A stretch of DNA of 22,660 nt from a virus. Below are positions 15,348 through 22,286 of the stretch, piece by piece; within the stretch, counting starts at the first letter, position 1, and each line of letters opens with the position of its first letter. The position numbers were made by a program, and so were the translations under genes. Where the stretch lies: IMG/VR virus record IMGVR_UViG_3300044796_000197, positions 1 through 22,660 of that record, one strand, 5' to 3'. The notes under the pieces are model-generated. The model searched no databases. It was not told the origin of the DNA and worked only from the letters and a program-made list of their open reading frames with translations.

Positions 15348-15749
15348 TTAACCTTCGTCTATAAGTAGCACGATTTTAGTTACTGAAGCGGTCGTGGTTT
15401 GGTTAGCACTAAACGTTATAGAAACCTGGTAATAGCCACTAAGTGGTACTGCCTGGTTGGTATTAGCTGTAGCGTTCGGTGTTAACAAAACCGGGTAAAC
15501 CGTATTTACTGCCAAGCTTCCTTTTGTCCAAACGGTATTGCCGTCTTGGTCAATAAGGTTGACGGTCATAGTAGCACTGCCGTCTACCGCTGCAGGGGTC
15601 GTTATAGTGACACCCTGCAGTAAGCCGTTTAACGGCAAACCTGTAGGCGCTTCAGGGTTAGTAAAACTAACAGCGGGCGTTGCAAAGGTTTCTGTAGCAC
15701 CTGGTACGACCGTAATATGTGTTGTTTGCCTAACTATTCTGAAACGCAT
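15348..15749 (-). CDS. Beta-sandwich hypothetical virion protein
   Basis: This 133-residue protein is predicted from its pattern to be an Ig-like or jelly-roll sandwich: TTHITVVPGATETFATPAVS, SATMTVNLIDQDGNTVWTKG, VPLSGYYQVSITFSANQTTT and VTKIVLLID. It contains no Cys and has few charged residues, typical of virion decoration. A GGAG is about ten bases before the ATG. It lies in the accessory block between capsid and connector genes, so a capsid decoration or fibre role is reasonable. No family is named. Confidence 0.7.
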   Translation of the reverse strand: MRFRIVRQTTHITVVPGATETFATPAVSFTNPEAPTGLPLNGLLQGVTITTPAAVDGSATMTVNLIDQDGNTVWTKGSLAVNTVYPVLLTPNATANTNQAVPLSGYYQVSITFSANQTTTASVTKIVLLIDEG

Positions 15750-15754
15750 ACTGG

Positions 15755-16189
15755 TTAAACTCCGTCAACGTCTGAAGCTGTTGGGCCTTCTTTTTGAGTT
15801 GCTGTTGGTGCTGCGGCGTGAACCACAGGCTTGGCAAGCTCGTTAGCTTGGTCTTGTACTACTTGTTTCTGTTCCGAAGTAGCTGCTTGCTGGCGCTCTT
15901 TAAGTTGCGCTTTGCGGGCTTCGTCAGCGGCAAGATTTGGCTTTTGACCGCTTCCTGCAGGTGCGGTAACGGGCAACGGTTCCTGGGCACCATTTACTAG
16001 TGTCAGGGTATGTGTTGGCGTTGTTGAAGTTTCCTTGGCCAAGCCGCGACTAATTAAGTTCTGGGCAATACTTTCGGTTAAACCGGGCGCAGTGCTGTCC
16101 AATCCGTTTTGCGAACTGTCAACGACCATTCCCTTTTTAATGTTTATGCCCATGTGGACTACGTGATCGAGCATTTCTAAGTTTGGCAT
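15755..16189 (-). CDS. Hypothetical protein with short ordered N-terminus and Ala/Gln-rich tail
   Basis: This 144-residue protein has an ordered N-terminal third (HVVHMGINIKKGMVVDSSQN, then LTESIAQNLISRGLAKE) with a strand-turn-helix look seen in small phage head-to-tail region proteins. Residues 60-144 are Ala/Gln/Pro/Glu-rich, with a possible coiled segment (LAADEARKAQLKERQQAATS). AAGGG precedes the ATG by six bases. The function is unknown; similar short proteins are frequently next to capsid genes. Its low-complexity tail resembles that of the protein at 7844-8140. Confidence 0.68.
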   Translation of the reverse strand: MPNLEMLDHVVHMGINIKKGMVVDSSQNGLDSTAPGLTESIAQNLISRGLAKETSTTPTHTLTLVNGAQEPLPVTAPAGSGQKPNLAADEARKAQLKERQQAATSEQKQVVQDQANELAKPVVHAAAPTATQKEGPTASDVDGV

Positions 16190-16217
16190 ATTATTCCCTT
16201 TCTACTACTTTAATTTA

Positions 16218-16796
16218 CTAACTGGTTCCAAATGAAGTTGCTAATGTACCTGAGCCGAAATTCAGGGCTTCTACTTGCCACAACCCGCTTGGAGTGGCGC
16301 TACTAGCTACACAGACCAAGCTTATCCGTGTACCAATTAGGCCACCGGTAGTCGTACCATTCATATTAAACGAAAGGTGCGACGTTCCGTTACCTTGGAA
16401 CAGCTCAGAGTCACCAAGAGCGGTTGCTATCAACCCGGCAATTTCAATACCTTGCATGAACGTAGTGCCAGCGTCGGTAATTATCTTATAGCTGTTGGAA
16501 GTCACAGCCGCAGTGACTAGGAAAGTGTATTTTGCGCCTACTACAGGTGCCGGCAGCGTAACTGTCGTACCTGCTGCCCGGTTCAACAGAAAAGTTGTAC
16601 CGGACTGGGCAGCGGTTGGTGCGTAGGTAGAAACATTACCAATGGCAGTTATGGTCGTGTCAGTTCCTACTGAAGAACCAGCATTTGAAATACCGCCGGG
16701 GCCAATAGTTAGACCATAGAAGTAGCCAACGTTGGCGCTATTGTTCTGCATTCCCGGTACGCCTATGGCGCCAAGGAACTTTTGAAGTACTGACAT
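16218..16796 (-). CDS. Beta-rich virion protein directly after the major capsid gene
   Basis: This 192-residue protein has a helix-like start (MSVLQKFLGAIGVPG) and then a repetitive beta core: GTTFLLNRAAGTTVTLPAPV, GAKYTFLVTAAVTSNSYKII and HLSFNMNGTTTG, WQVEALNFGSG. I have a general memory of the 'FLLNRA-G-TVTLPAP-GA-Y-F' pattern in many phage structural regions, where it is usually annotated as hypothetical or a decoration-like protein. AAAGGA lies seven bases before the ATG. The position just after the capsid gene suggests a head decoration or head fibre role. Confidence in being a real virion gene is high, in the role low. Confidence 0.75.
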   Translation of the reverse strand: MSVLQKFLGAIGVPGMQNNSANVGYFYGLTIGPGGISNAGSSVGTDTTITAIGNVSTYAPTAAQSGTTFLLNRAAGTTVTLPAPVVGAKYTFLVTAAVTSNSYKIITDAGTTFMQGIEIAGLIATALGDSELFQGNGTSHLSFNMNGTTTGGLIGTRISLVCVASSATPSGLWQVEALNFGSGTLATSFGTS

Positions 16797-16808
16797 TTAA
16801 GTTCCTTT

Positions 16809-17741
16809 CTACGCTACAGCGTTTTGTATCATGTAAATGACTTCTGGCCCTACTAGGAACTGGTCGTAGTAGTCGTTAACGCGGAAGTAAGTTGTTTTCC
16901 TGTCCATTACAGGCCAGCTATCGACGTAGCGACCATTCTTAAGTACCAAGGTGTGCATGAAGTTAACATCGCGCAACTTAGGGTTTGGTGTGTGGTGAAT
17001 TAGCCACAAATGCTTACCGACAATGTAGGTGTTGGAAGCCGCTAGGCCTTCAGAAGCGCTGTCGTAAGCAGCCCTAGCAACAACAGTGTTTTGAATACCG
17101 CTGTCAGAAAATAGGCTAGTAAACAGTTCCGTAGTCAAAGTTCCAAGCTGACTAAACTTAACACGGTCAAGTAGGTCAGGGTGGTTCTTAAGCTGCGACC
17201 AAACATAGTAACCCATGAAAATGCAGTTAGGGCTTCTTAGTCCGTTAATCTGCATAGTATTAACACCAGCTTCAATGTCTAGGAACGGTGAACCAGCACC
17301 AGTCGTAGCATTCCACTGTGTTGAAGGGTTAGCGTATTGAGTAACGTTAGTTGTAGAACTAACGTAAGCAGCCAATTCAATTTCACGCTCTAGTTGCAGC
17401 TGATCCATAAGGTAAGTTACGGTGTCCTGCTCAGGGTCTAGTGGGTCTTGGTACATGTCGTAGATGTCTTTGGTTATTCCATCTTTCAAAGCATGCTCGT
17501 TCAGTTCGCCGTAGCTATTCCACTGAACTTGCAAGTTAGCACGTGGGGTTTTAGCTTCCCCAGTCCTACGGCTGTTAACCGGTGCTTTTAGGTTTGACTT
17601 TGGGTAGTAAGCGTACTTACCAGTTTTCTTTTCGACGAGCAACACAGGTGCAACAATGTCCTGGATAAATCCAGTTGGGTCGTTGCGGTATTGCTGGCTG
17701 AAGCTTGTCAGCGGCGCGTCTATGTAAATTTGGCCATCCAT
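16809..17741 (-). CDS. Major capsid protein (HK97 fold)
   Basis: This 310-residue protein is the only capsid-sized gene after the protease and scaffold genes. The N-terminus (IYIDAPLTSFSQQYRNDPTG, IVAPVLLVEKKTGKYAYYPK) is the usual start of Mu-like/unprocessed capsid proteins; then follow the long helix (YLMDQLQLEREIELAAYVSS), the P-domain-like IFMGYYVWSQLKNHPDLLD and the late strand region HTLVLKNGRYVDSWPVMDRK. No N-terminal scaffold domain is present, fitting the separate scaffold upstream. GGAG is nine bases before the ATG. About 400 or more copies would build the head. Which HK97-type subfamily it belongs to is not decided. Confidence 0.92.
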   Translation of the reverse strand: MDGQIYIDAPLTSFSQQYRNDPTGFIQDIVAPVLLVEKKTGKYAYYPKSNLKAPVNSRRTGEAKTPRANLQVQWNSYGELNEHALKDGITKDIYDMYQDPLDPEQDTVTYLMDQLQLEREIELAAYVSSTTNVTQYANPSTQWNATTGAGSPFLDIEAGVNTMQINGLRSPNCIFMGYYVWSQLKNHPDLLDRVKFSQLGTLTTELFTSLFSDSGIQNTVVARAAYDSASEGLAASNTYIVGKHLWLIHHTPNPKLRDVNFMHTLVLKNGRYVDSWPVMDRKTTYFRVNDYYDQFLVGPEVIYMIQNAVA

Positions 17742-17773
17742 GATTTATATCTCCATTTGCCTTTCTTTGTTTC

Positions 17774-18196
17774 CTAGTACAGGAAGTTTAATGTTTGTAT
17801 TGTGAACACTTGGCCGCTTGCAGCAGCTTCAGTCGCACGACCAATAATTTGAACGACAGGTTGGCTGCCAGCAGTTGTCTGTGTGGCTGCAATGGCCTGG
17901 CCGCTGCTGTTAATGGTTACTAATGCGCCTAGGGTAATTGCGCCGCCAGCAGTAACTTTAACAGTTCCTTGCTGGTTAATTGACACGACGTCAGCTGTTC
18001 CTGTGGCGTCAGGGCAGTTATATAGAATACCAATTATTGGGTCTGTGTCTGCGGTAGCTGCTACCACTGAAACAACCCCACTGACTGTGCTTAGTTTTAC
18101 CGCAGTATATGGTGCGTCGTAGGTTGTACCACTGCTGGTAAAGTCGTGACCGCTTGGGAAGCTAAGTCTGCTTGAACCTTCTTGAAAGTTTGCCAT
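17774..18196 (-). CDS. Capsid decoration / stabilisation protein (DUF2190-like)
   Basis: This 140-residue protein lies between the protease/scaffold and the capsid gene, the place of head decoration proteins in Mu-like and lambda-like modules. Its sequence is a small-residue beta pattern: DAPYTAVKLSTVSGVVSVVA, DPIIGILYNCPDATGTADVV, GTVKVTAGGAITLGALVTIN and VVQIIGRATEAAASGQVFTI. The final part, G-A-(L/V)-x-S-G-x-x-x-x-(V/I), matches the DUF2190-type pattern. GGAG is seven bases before the start. It probably binds the mature capsid surface. Confidence 0.82.
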   Translation of the reverse strand: MANFQEGSSRLSFPSGHDFTSSGTTYDAPYTAVKLSTVSGVVSVVAATADTDPIIGILYNCPDATGTADVVSINQQGTVKVTAGGAITLGALVTINSSGQAIAATQTTAGSQPVVQIIGRATEAAASGQVFTIQTLNFLY

Positions 18197-18221
18197 GTTA
18201 TTACTCCATTACCTTTCTGGG

Positions 18222-18929
18222 TTAACCCCGGTTTACGCCTGCGGCGCTTAGTTGATCATCAGTAGCTTGCATTCGGTTAACACGTGCCCGACCTTGTTCG
18301 GCAGCTGCCTTAGCTAGGTCAGGTTCAGCAGCACGTACAGCTTCTAAAGCCTTTTCAAAACTAAGGTGTGGAACGCCTTGTTTGTCAACAGAAGCGTTAA
18401 CCTTTTCAGTAGCTTTATTCATTATTTCGCTACGTGGGTCACCGGAAATGCTATCTTCTTCGGCGTCACCAGAACCTTGAACCTTAGCTAATACTGGGTT
18501 GTCCGACAATCCAGCAAGGTCAGCTTCAATTTCTGTGCGTCCCTTTTCGTCAGCAGCCAAAAGTCGGTCTGTCCAACTGTCAATTCTGTCAGCCTTAATA
18601 GCACCCCGCTTGGCGTGTGCCAAGACTTTCTCTTTCAATTGTTCGCGCTCGCTTTTTTGGAAGCCAGCCTTTAGTGAGCCCACTTCGTCAACTAAAGTTT
18701 TAAGTTCGCTTGCTTCTACCACAACTTTGCCTTCCTCGCCGGTAACTTCCGACGCCTTTATTTGTTTTGGTTTTGTGTCTTCGTCCTCGTCAGCAGCTTT
18801 AACGGGTGCTGCTAATTCGAACTTTTCGAGCTCAGCTTTGCTAAGTTCGCTTGCGTGTGCCTGCAAAAATCGTTGTTCTTTTACGTCAACTTCGTCTGCT
18901 GCTTTAACGCGTAATGCATTGATGTCCAT
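18222..18929 (-). CDS. Nested capsid scaffold protein (in-frame internal start)
   Basis: An ATG at 18929, in frame within the protease gene (Met282), is preceded by AAAAAAAGGAGACAAGC, a very strong ribosome binding site with AGGAG about seven bases before the ATG. This is better than the site of the protease gene itself. The product of 235 residues would begin MDINALRVKAADEVDVKEQR and contain the helical, charged C-terminal part only. Mu gpZ and lambda Nu3 are made in exactly this way from the protease gene, in excess over the protease. The strong site, the frame and the domain border agree; expression is inferred. Confidence 0.82.
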   Translation of the reverse strand: MDINALRVKAADEVDVKEQRFLQAHASELSKAELEKFELAAPVKAADEDEDTKPKQIKASEVTGEEGKVVVEASELKTLVDEVGSLKAGFQKSEREQLKEKVLAHAKRGAIKADRIDSWTDRLLAADEKGRTEIEADLAGLSDNPVLAKVQGSGDAEEDSISGDPRSEIMNKATEKVNASVDKQGVPHLSFEKALEAVRAAEPDLAKAAAEQGRARVNRMQATDDQLSAAGVNRG

Positions 18930-19772
18930 GCTTGTCTCCTTTTTTTGACTTGCGTTTATGTAAATAACTGTTTGGGTACCACCTCCGTCAGAATTATTGT
19001 CTGTTTCGGAAGCAGTAACGGGTTGGTTGCCTGAAAACATTGGTCTATTCGTGAATGCGGCACCGACAATCACGTTTTGTGCGGCCACGCCGCTTTCTGG
19101 GTCGACCCACTCACCAAAAGCGCTTGGGTAAAAATCTGAACTTAAACACTTATATTCTTTGCCAAGGATCGCTGACTTGCCACTGTCAGAGAATTCAATC
19201 CCGGTAGCCCATAATTCGGCATTCCCTTCGTCGTCCTCTTTCACTTCCATGGCTTTAATCCATGCCCCAGCGTTTTTGTTGCTTTCGTGGCTATAGTCTA
19301 CAGGTATTCCGGTTGTGCCGGCACCTGCCATTCCGACGCCATTATCAAAGTTTGCCTTCATTTCTCGAATGTCGTCAGCTGAAAGCGGTACTTCTCCATA
19401 TTTTTGGGTATAAAAGTTACCGCTACGCAATAACATCATTCGCGTAGGTAGGGCTTTGGTAGTGGCGTCGGCTTCTATAGGGTGAATTGTACTTAGGCGC
19501 ACGTCGTCTGCAGCCTTTGTGTTTTTTAGGGCACTTTGAAGTTTGGTTTTAATACTGGCTTTTTCACTGTCGGGAATACCCTGCGTTTGGCTTAAGCGTG
19601 CTAGTGCGTTTCGAACATGTGGTAGGTCAACTTTTCCGTTGGCGTCTTTGTAAGGTAGTTTTCGGGTTTTACCGTCAACGAAAGCAAAGCTGCTGTCCGG
19701 CAAACTGTCGACGTAGGCGCTTGTCCAAACGGCGGCAAGTACATTAGGGGTTTCTGTTTTCATGTTTGGCAT
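18222..19772 (-). CDS. Head maturation protease with fused scaffold (Mu gpI-like)
   Basis: This 516-residue protein has three parts. Residues 14-82 match the small N-terminal domain common in Mu-like protease proteins (DUF6582 type: AYVDSLPDSSFAFVDG, then HVRNALARLSQTQGIPDS). Residues about 95-255 form the protease: GIPVDYSHESNK with probable catalytic His162, YKCLSSDFYPSAFGEW with candidate Ser211 or Ser212, and VGAAFTNRPMFSG, typical of the family. Residues 282-516 are charged and helical, with a scaffold character (LKTLVDEVGSLKAGFQKSER). Cleavage of scaffold during capsid maturation is the known role. The initiation signal is poor (GAGA far upstream), and the MuF gene before it is in the same frame with a single TGA between. 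An internal start makes the scaffold alone. Confidence 0.9.
   Translation of the reverse strand: MPNMKTETPNVLAAVWTSAYVDSLPDSSFAFVDGKTRKLPYKDANGKVDLPHVRNALARLSQTQGIPDSEKASIKTKLQSALKNTKAADDVRLSTIHPIEADATTKALPTRMMLLRSGNFYTQKYGEVPLSADDIREMKANFDNGVGMAGAGTTGIPVDYSHESNKNAGAWIKAMEVKEDDEGNAELWATGIEFSDSGKSAILGKEYKCLSSDFYPSAFGEWVDPESGVAAQNVIVGAAFTNRPMFSGNQPVTASETDNNSDGGGTQTVIYINASQKKETSMDINALRVKAADEVDVKEQRFLQAHASELSKAELEKFELAAPVKAADEDEDTKPKQIKASEVTGEEGKVVVEASELKTLVDEVGSLKAGFQKSEREQLKEKVLAHAKRGAIKADRIDSWTDRLLAADEKGRTEIEADLAGLSDNPVLAKVQGSGDAEEDSISGDPRSEIMNKATEKVNASVDKQGVPHLSFEKALEAVRAAEPDLAKAAAEQGRARVNRMQATDDQLSAAGVNRG
18931..18947 (-). promoter_or_regulatory. Strong internal ribosome binding site for nested scaffold
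   Basis: The coding strand has an A-rich run followed by AAGGAGA and the spacer CAAGC before ATG at 18929. It lies inside the protease reading frame and is one of the best ribosome binding sites in the window. Confidence 0.8.
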
Positions 19773-19808
19773 GATTGTTGTTATATTCTCAAAAACATAA
19801 GGGCTTTG

Positions 19809-20702
19809 TCAACTACTAAGCTTCGAAGCGTCGTAAGAATATATTACTATACAGCGGTCATTTGGGTGTGTCGGTACATTTGGAACACCACTAGCAAAGT
19901 TAGCGCCAAGTGCAATCCACCCGTCATTGGTATTGTCAACACATACGTCAGTAGCCCCAAAGTTTTGCCAGCTTTTAGCTTGTGCGCCGCTTTGTTCGGC
20001 ATAAGTCTGGCGCCCGTTTGCGTAGGCACGTACCGTTTCAGTCCGGGCAATCATGTCAGCACGTACTGGGTTGCTGATGACGTCACCTAAAGCGTCTGCA
20101 GCTTCTTGTTGGGTATTACCAACCTGAATGCTATTTTGAATGCTGCTAACTATTTTGTCGCGGGTAGTTTCGTCAATGCTATATGCCGGGTTCGGGTTAG
20201 GTACTAAAATGCCGTTGTCGTCGACTTTCATGCCTACCAAGTTAGCTAACTGTTCGCTAGTAAGTTTTTGAATTATGTTGTGGGTACTATCCAGTCCAAG
20301 CGGTACACCGTGTTCGGTTTCCATACTTGTGGCGCCAAGTTCTGTAGCAGTTGCTACTGTATTAAAAACTAACTTAATAAATGCCTGGTCTTGTTGGTTT
20401 ACGGCGTCCTGGTTGACCACGACGTTAACGTCGTAGGCTAGAATTTCAGAACTTTTTAGACTATTTTTTTGTTCAATAACGGCCCTGGCATACGCATACC
20501 AGTCAATAAAACTTGGTGCTTCTTTGGCAATGTCACGAAAATGCACCATGGTAAGTCGCTGCAGCCGGGCGGTTGTTTTTATAAGCGACACGTGTTGTTG
20601 CGGCGCATTTTGATAGGCTGGCGCCCAATCTTCAGCTGCCAGCAGTACTGCCGTTAAGCGTTCTAGTTCTAATAGCTTGTGCATGCCAGGTTGCATTGGC
20701 AT
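19809..20702 (-). CDS. MuF-like head morphogenesis protein
   Basis: This 297-residue protein has the MuF domain at residues about 180-290. The visible pattern is NPVRADMIARTETVRAYANG (family 'R-A-x-x-I-A-R-T-E-T'), then NFGATDVCVDNTNDGWIALG and FASGVPNVPTHPNDRC, corresponding to the family's 'C-x-x-C/N ... G ... P-P-x-H-P-N-C-R-C'. Asp replaces the penultimate Cys (HPND-R-C), so the usual metal-like cluster is incomplete. Residues 1-180 are helical. GGAG is eight bases upstream, and the start follows the portal stop TAG by two bases. It is packaged in few copies and helps portal-capsid assembly in SPP1 (gp7). It ends in TGA, and no further toxin domain is fused. Confidence 0.92.
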   Translation of the reverse strand: MPMQPGMHKLLELERLTAVLLAAEDWAPAYQNAPQQHVSLIKTTARLQRLTMVHFRDIAKEAPSFIDWYAYARAVIEQKNSLKSSEILAYDVNVVVNQDAVNQQDQAFIKLVFNTVATATELGATSMETEHGVPLGLDSTHNIIQKLTSEQLANLVGMKVDDNGILVPNPNPAYSIDETTRDKIVSSIQNSIQVGNTQQEAADALGDVISNPVRADMIARTETVRAYANGRQTYAEQSGAQAKSWQNFGATDVCVDNTNDGWIALGANFASGVPNVPTHPNDRCIVIYSYDASKLSS

Positions 20703-20704
20703 GA

Positions 20705-22267
20705 CTATTTCTCCAGTATGGCCGCAATAAGGTTTTGGCGTGCCTTCTGCGCTTCTTCAATTGCCGCTTTGGTTCGTGGGTTCGGGTAACTGTTCGGCGT
20801 ATTAGCTGGTTTATTGGCCATGTCTTTTTTCTGGTTGCTACGGGTCACAATATTGGTCTGGCGTTCTTTAAGGTGTTTGGGGTTTCTGGTGGTTTGTGGC
20901 TGCACTTTAGCCGGCATGCCGGTCTTTGGGTCAATTAAAGGCGGTACCATGCTTGGGTCGGTTGGGTTAGGGTTTTGTCCCGGGCCAAGTTGTGTTAATG
21001 GTACTGCAGCAGTTTGGGCACTACTTCGTTCATCGTAGTTTTCGTAAATGTCGTCTGGTAGGTCTGGCAAGTCTGCCCAGTCACGTACAACGTTTTCAAG
21101 GTCGGGGTCAGGTGTTAGCAAGTCAACAGCTGCTAGTAAGTTCATAAACGTACCCTTTTCAGCTAGGTTCTGGTCACCAATGTTACTAAAGCTAACTTTA
21201 GGGTAACCGTTAGGCATGTCACTAAAGTTCAGGTCACACAACTGCTGTACAAGGTCTTCGTTGAGCACACCGACAACTTCTTTGGCAACGGCTTCTAGGG
21301 CTTTTTCAAATAGCTGTGACTGGTCTGCAGACAATGCGTGCGAACCACTTGTGCCACCACTACGACTGCCGGCCAGGTCAAGGAATTGTGCCAGTACTGA
21401 CTTGTCAATTTCGTGCTGCAGGTATTCAAGTATAGGTATAAGGTCTTTTTCAATGTTGGTTTCGATCTTCATCCAGTCCAACTTACCGGTGCCCATAATG
21501 TACTTAATGTAGCCTTGCTGGTTGGCACGGAAATTCTTAAGCACGTTTTCCATTTTCTGTTCGTCGTTCTTAGACATTTTCGGTGACTGTTCAAAGACCG
21601 GTACACCAAGCGAACGTTCGGCCGCAACGGCCATAATGTTTTCAATGCGGTGTTTAATGTCCCAGTCTTTGTAGCAATAACGAAGTACGCTGACACCTTG
21701 GTAGTTGTCGCCTTCGCGGTCGTTCACAAAAACTAGCAGCTTTTCTTCTGGTATGCTTACGGTTTCGCCAATTAACTGTTGGCTAACGCCTGGGTTATGG
21801 TCTTCAGTTTCCCAACGTAGAATTGACCACTGCTTACGCCAACCAAGTTCGTTAAGTCCAATGCGGTCTTGCTTTTCGAAGGTAGTCATTTCATAAGTCT
21901 TTTCAAAAACAGCAAAGCCAAAGTCTAGTTTTCCAAGTGCGTCACGCAGGAAGTTGTACCAGTTAACGTTTTTGTTAAATAGTTCGTTCTCAACAAACCG
22001 CTGCACATACTGGTCAAATTCTTCGTCACTAGCTGCTTCTACTGACCATGTGGCTGCAAGTAATGGGTGTTTGCAAACTTTTAGCAGTGCCTGAATTGAA
22101 GCGTCAGACTTGCGCATTTTGTCGAATATGTCAATTCCGCGGCGCCATAACAGCTTTTGGTTGTATTCTTCATGGGTAATAAAGCCGCCACTAATCCACG
22201 TGCCTGGCGCACCTAATTGGGTTCCGAGACTGCTTCCAAGTATTAGGTTGTCTTTGTTATTTGCCAT
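20705..22267 (-). CDS. Portal protein (DUF935, Mu gp29-like)
   Basis: This 520-residue protein forms the dodecameric portal vertex for DNA entry. Family features include the early DKMRKSDASIQALLKVCKHP and ATWSVEAASD, LGKLDFGFAVFEKTYEM, the wing region IENIMAVAAERSLGVPVFEQ, and SHALSADQSQLFEKALEAVA (residues about 309-328), typical of DUF935 portals ('G-S-x-A-L-x-x-x-Q-x-x-L-F'). The late helix with VVGVLNEDLVQQLCDLNF then a Pro/Gln-rich tail and a basic terminal part follow. The tail (residues 420-520) is long and low-complexity. It starts 20 bases after the terminase stop. No strong ribosome binding site is visible, and its translation may be coupled to the terminase. Confidence 0.93.
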   Translation of the reverse strand: MANNKDNLILGSSLGTQLGAPGTWISGGFITHEEYNQKLLWRRGIDIFDKMRKSDASIQALLKVCKHPLLAATWSVEAASDEEFDQYVQRFVENELFNKNVNWYNFLRDALGKLDFGFAVFEKTYEMTTFEKQDRIGLNELGWRKQWSILRWETEDHNPGVSQQLIGETVSIPEEKLLVFVNDREGDNYQGVSVLRYCYKDWDIKHRIENIMAVAAERSLGVPVFEQSPKMSKNDEQKMENVLKNFRANQQGYIKYIMGTGKLDWMKIETNIEKDLIPILEYLQHEIDKSVLAQFLDLAGSRSGGTSGSHALSADQSQLFEKALEAVAKEVVGVLNEDLVQQLCDLNFSDMPNGYPKVSFSNIGDQNLAEKGTFMNLLAAVDLLTPDPDLENVVRDWADLPDLPDDIYENYDERSSAQTAAVPLTQLGPGQNPNPTDPSMVPPLIDPKTGMPAKVQPQTTRNPKHLKERQTNIVTRSNQKKDMANKPANTPNSYPNPRTKAAIEEAQKARQNLIAAILEK

Positions 22268-22286
22268 TTAGCTTAAGTTTATCACG

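Noticed and set aside
18499-18948. Plus-strand open frame of 149 codons opposite the protease/scaffold
   Set aside because: Ser/Ala-rich antisense shadow of a helical Glu/Lys/Ala-rich coding region, with no domain and no start signal.
22268-22286. Possible promoter or terminator between terminase and portal genes
   Set aside because: Only 19 bases are available, with no hairpin and no promoter-like boxes; no other gap in the window is long enough to hold a convincing one either.
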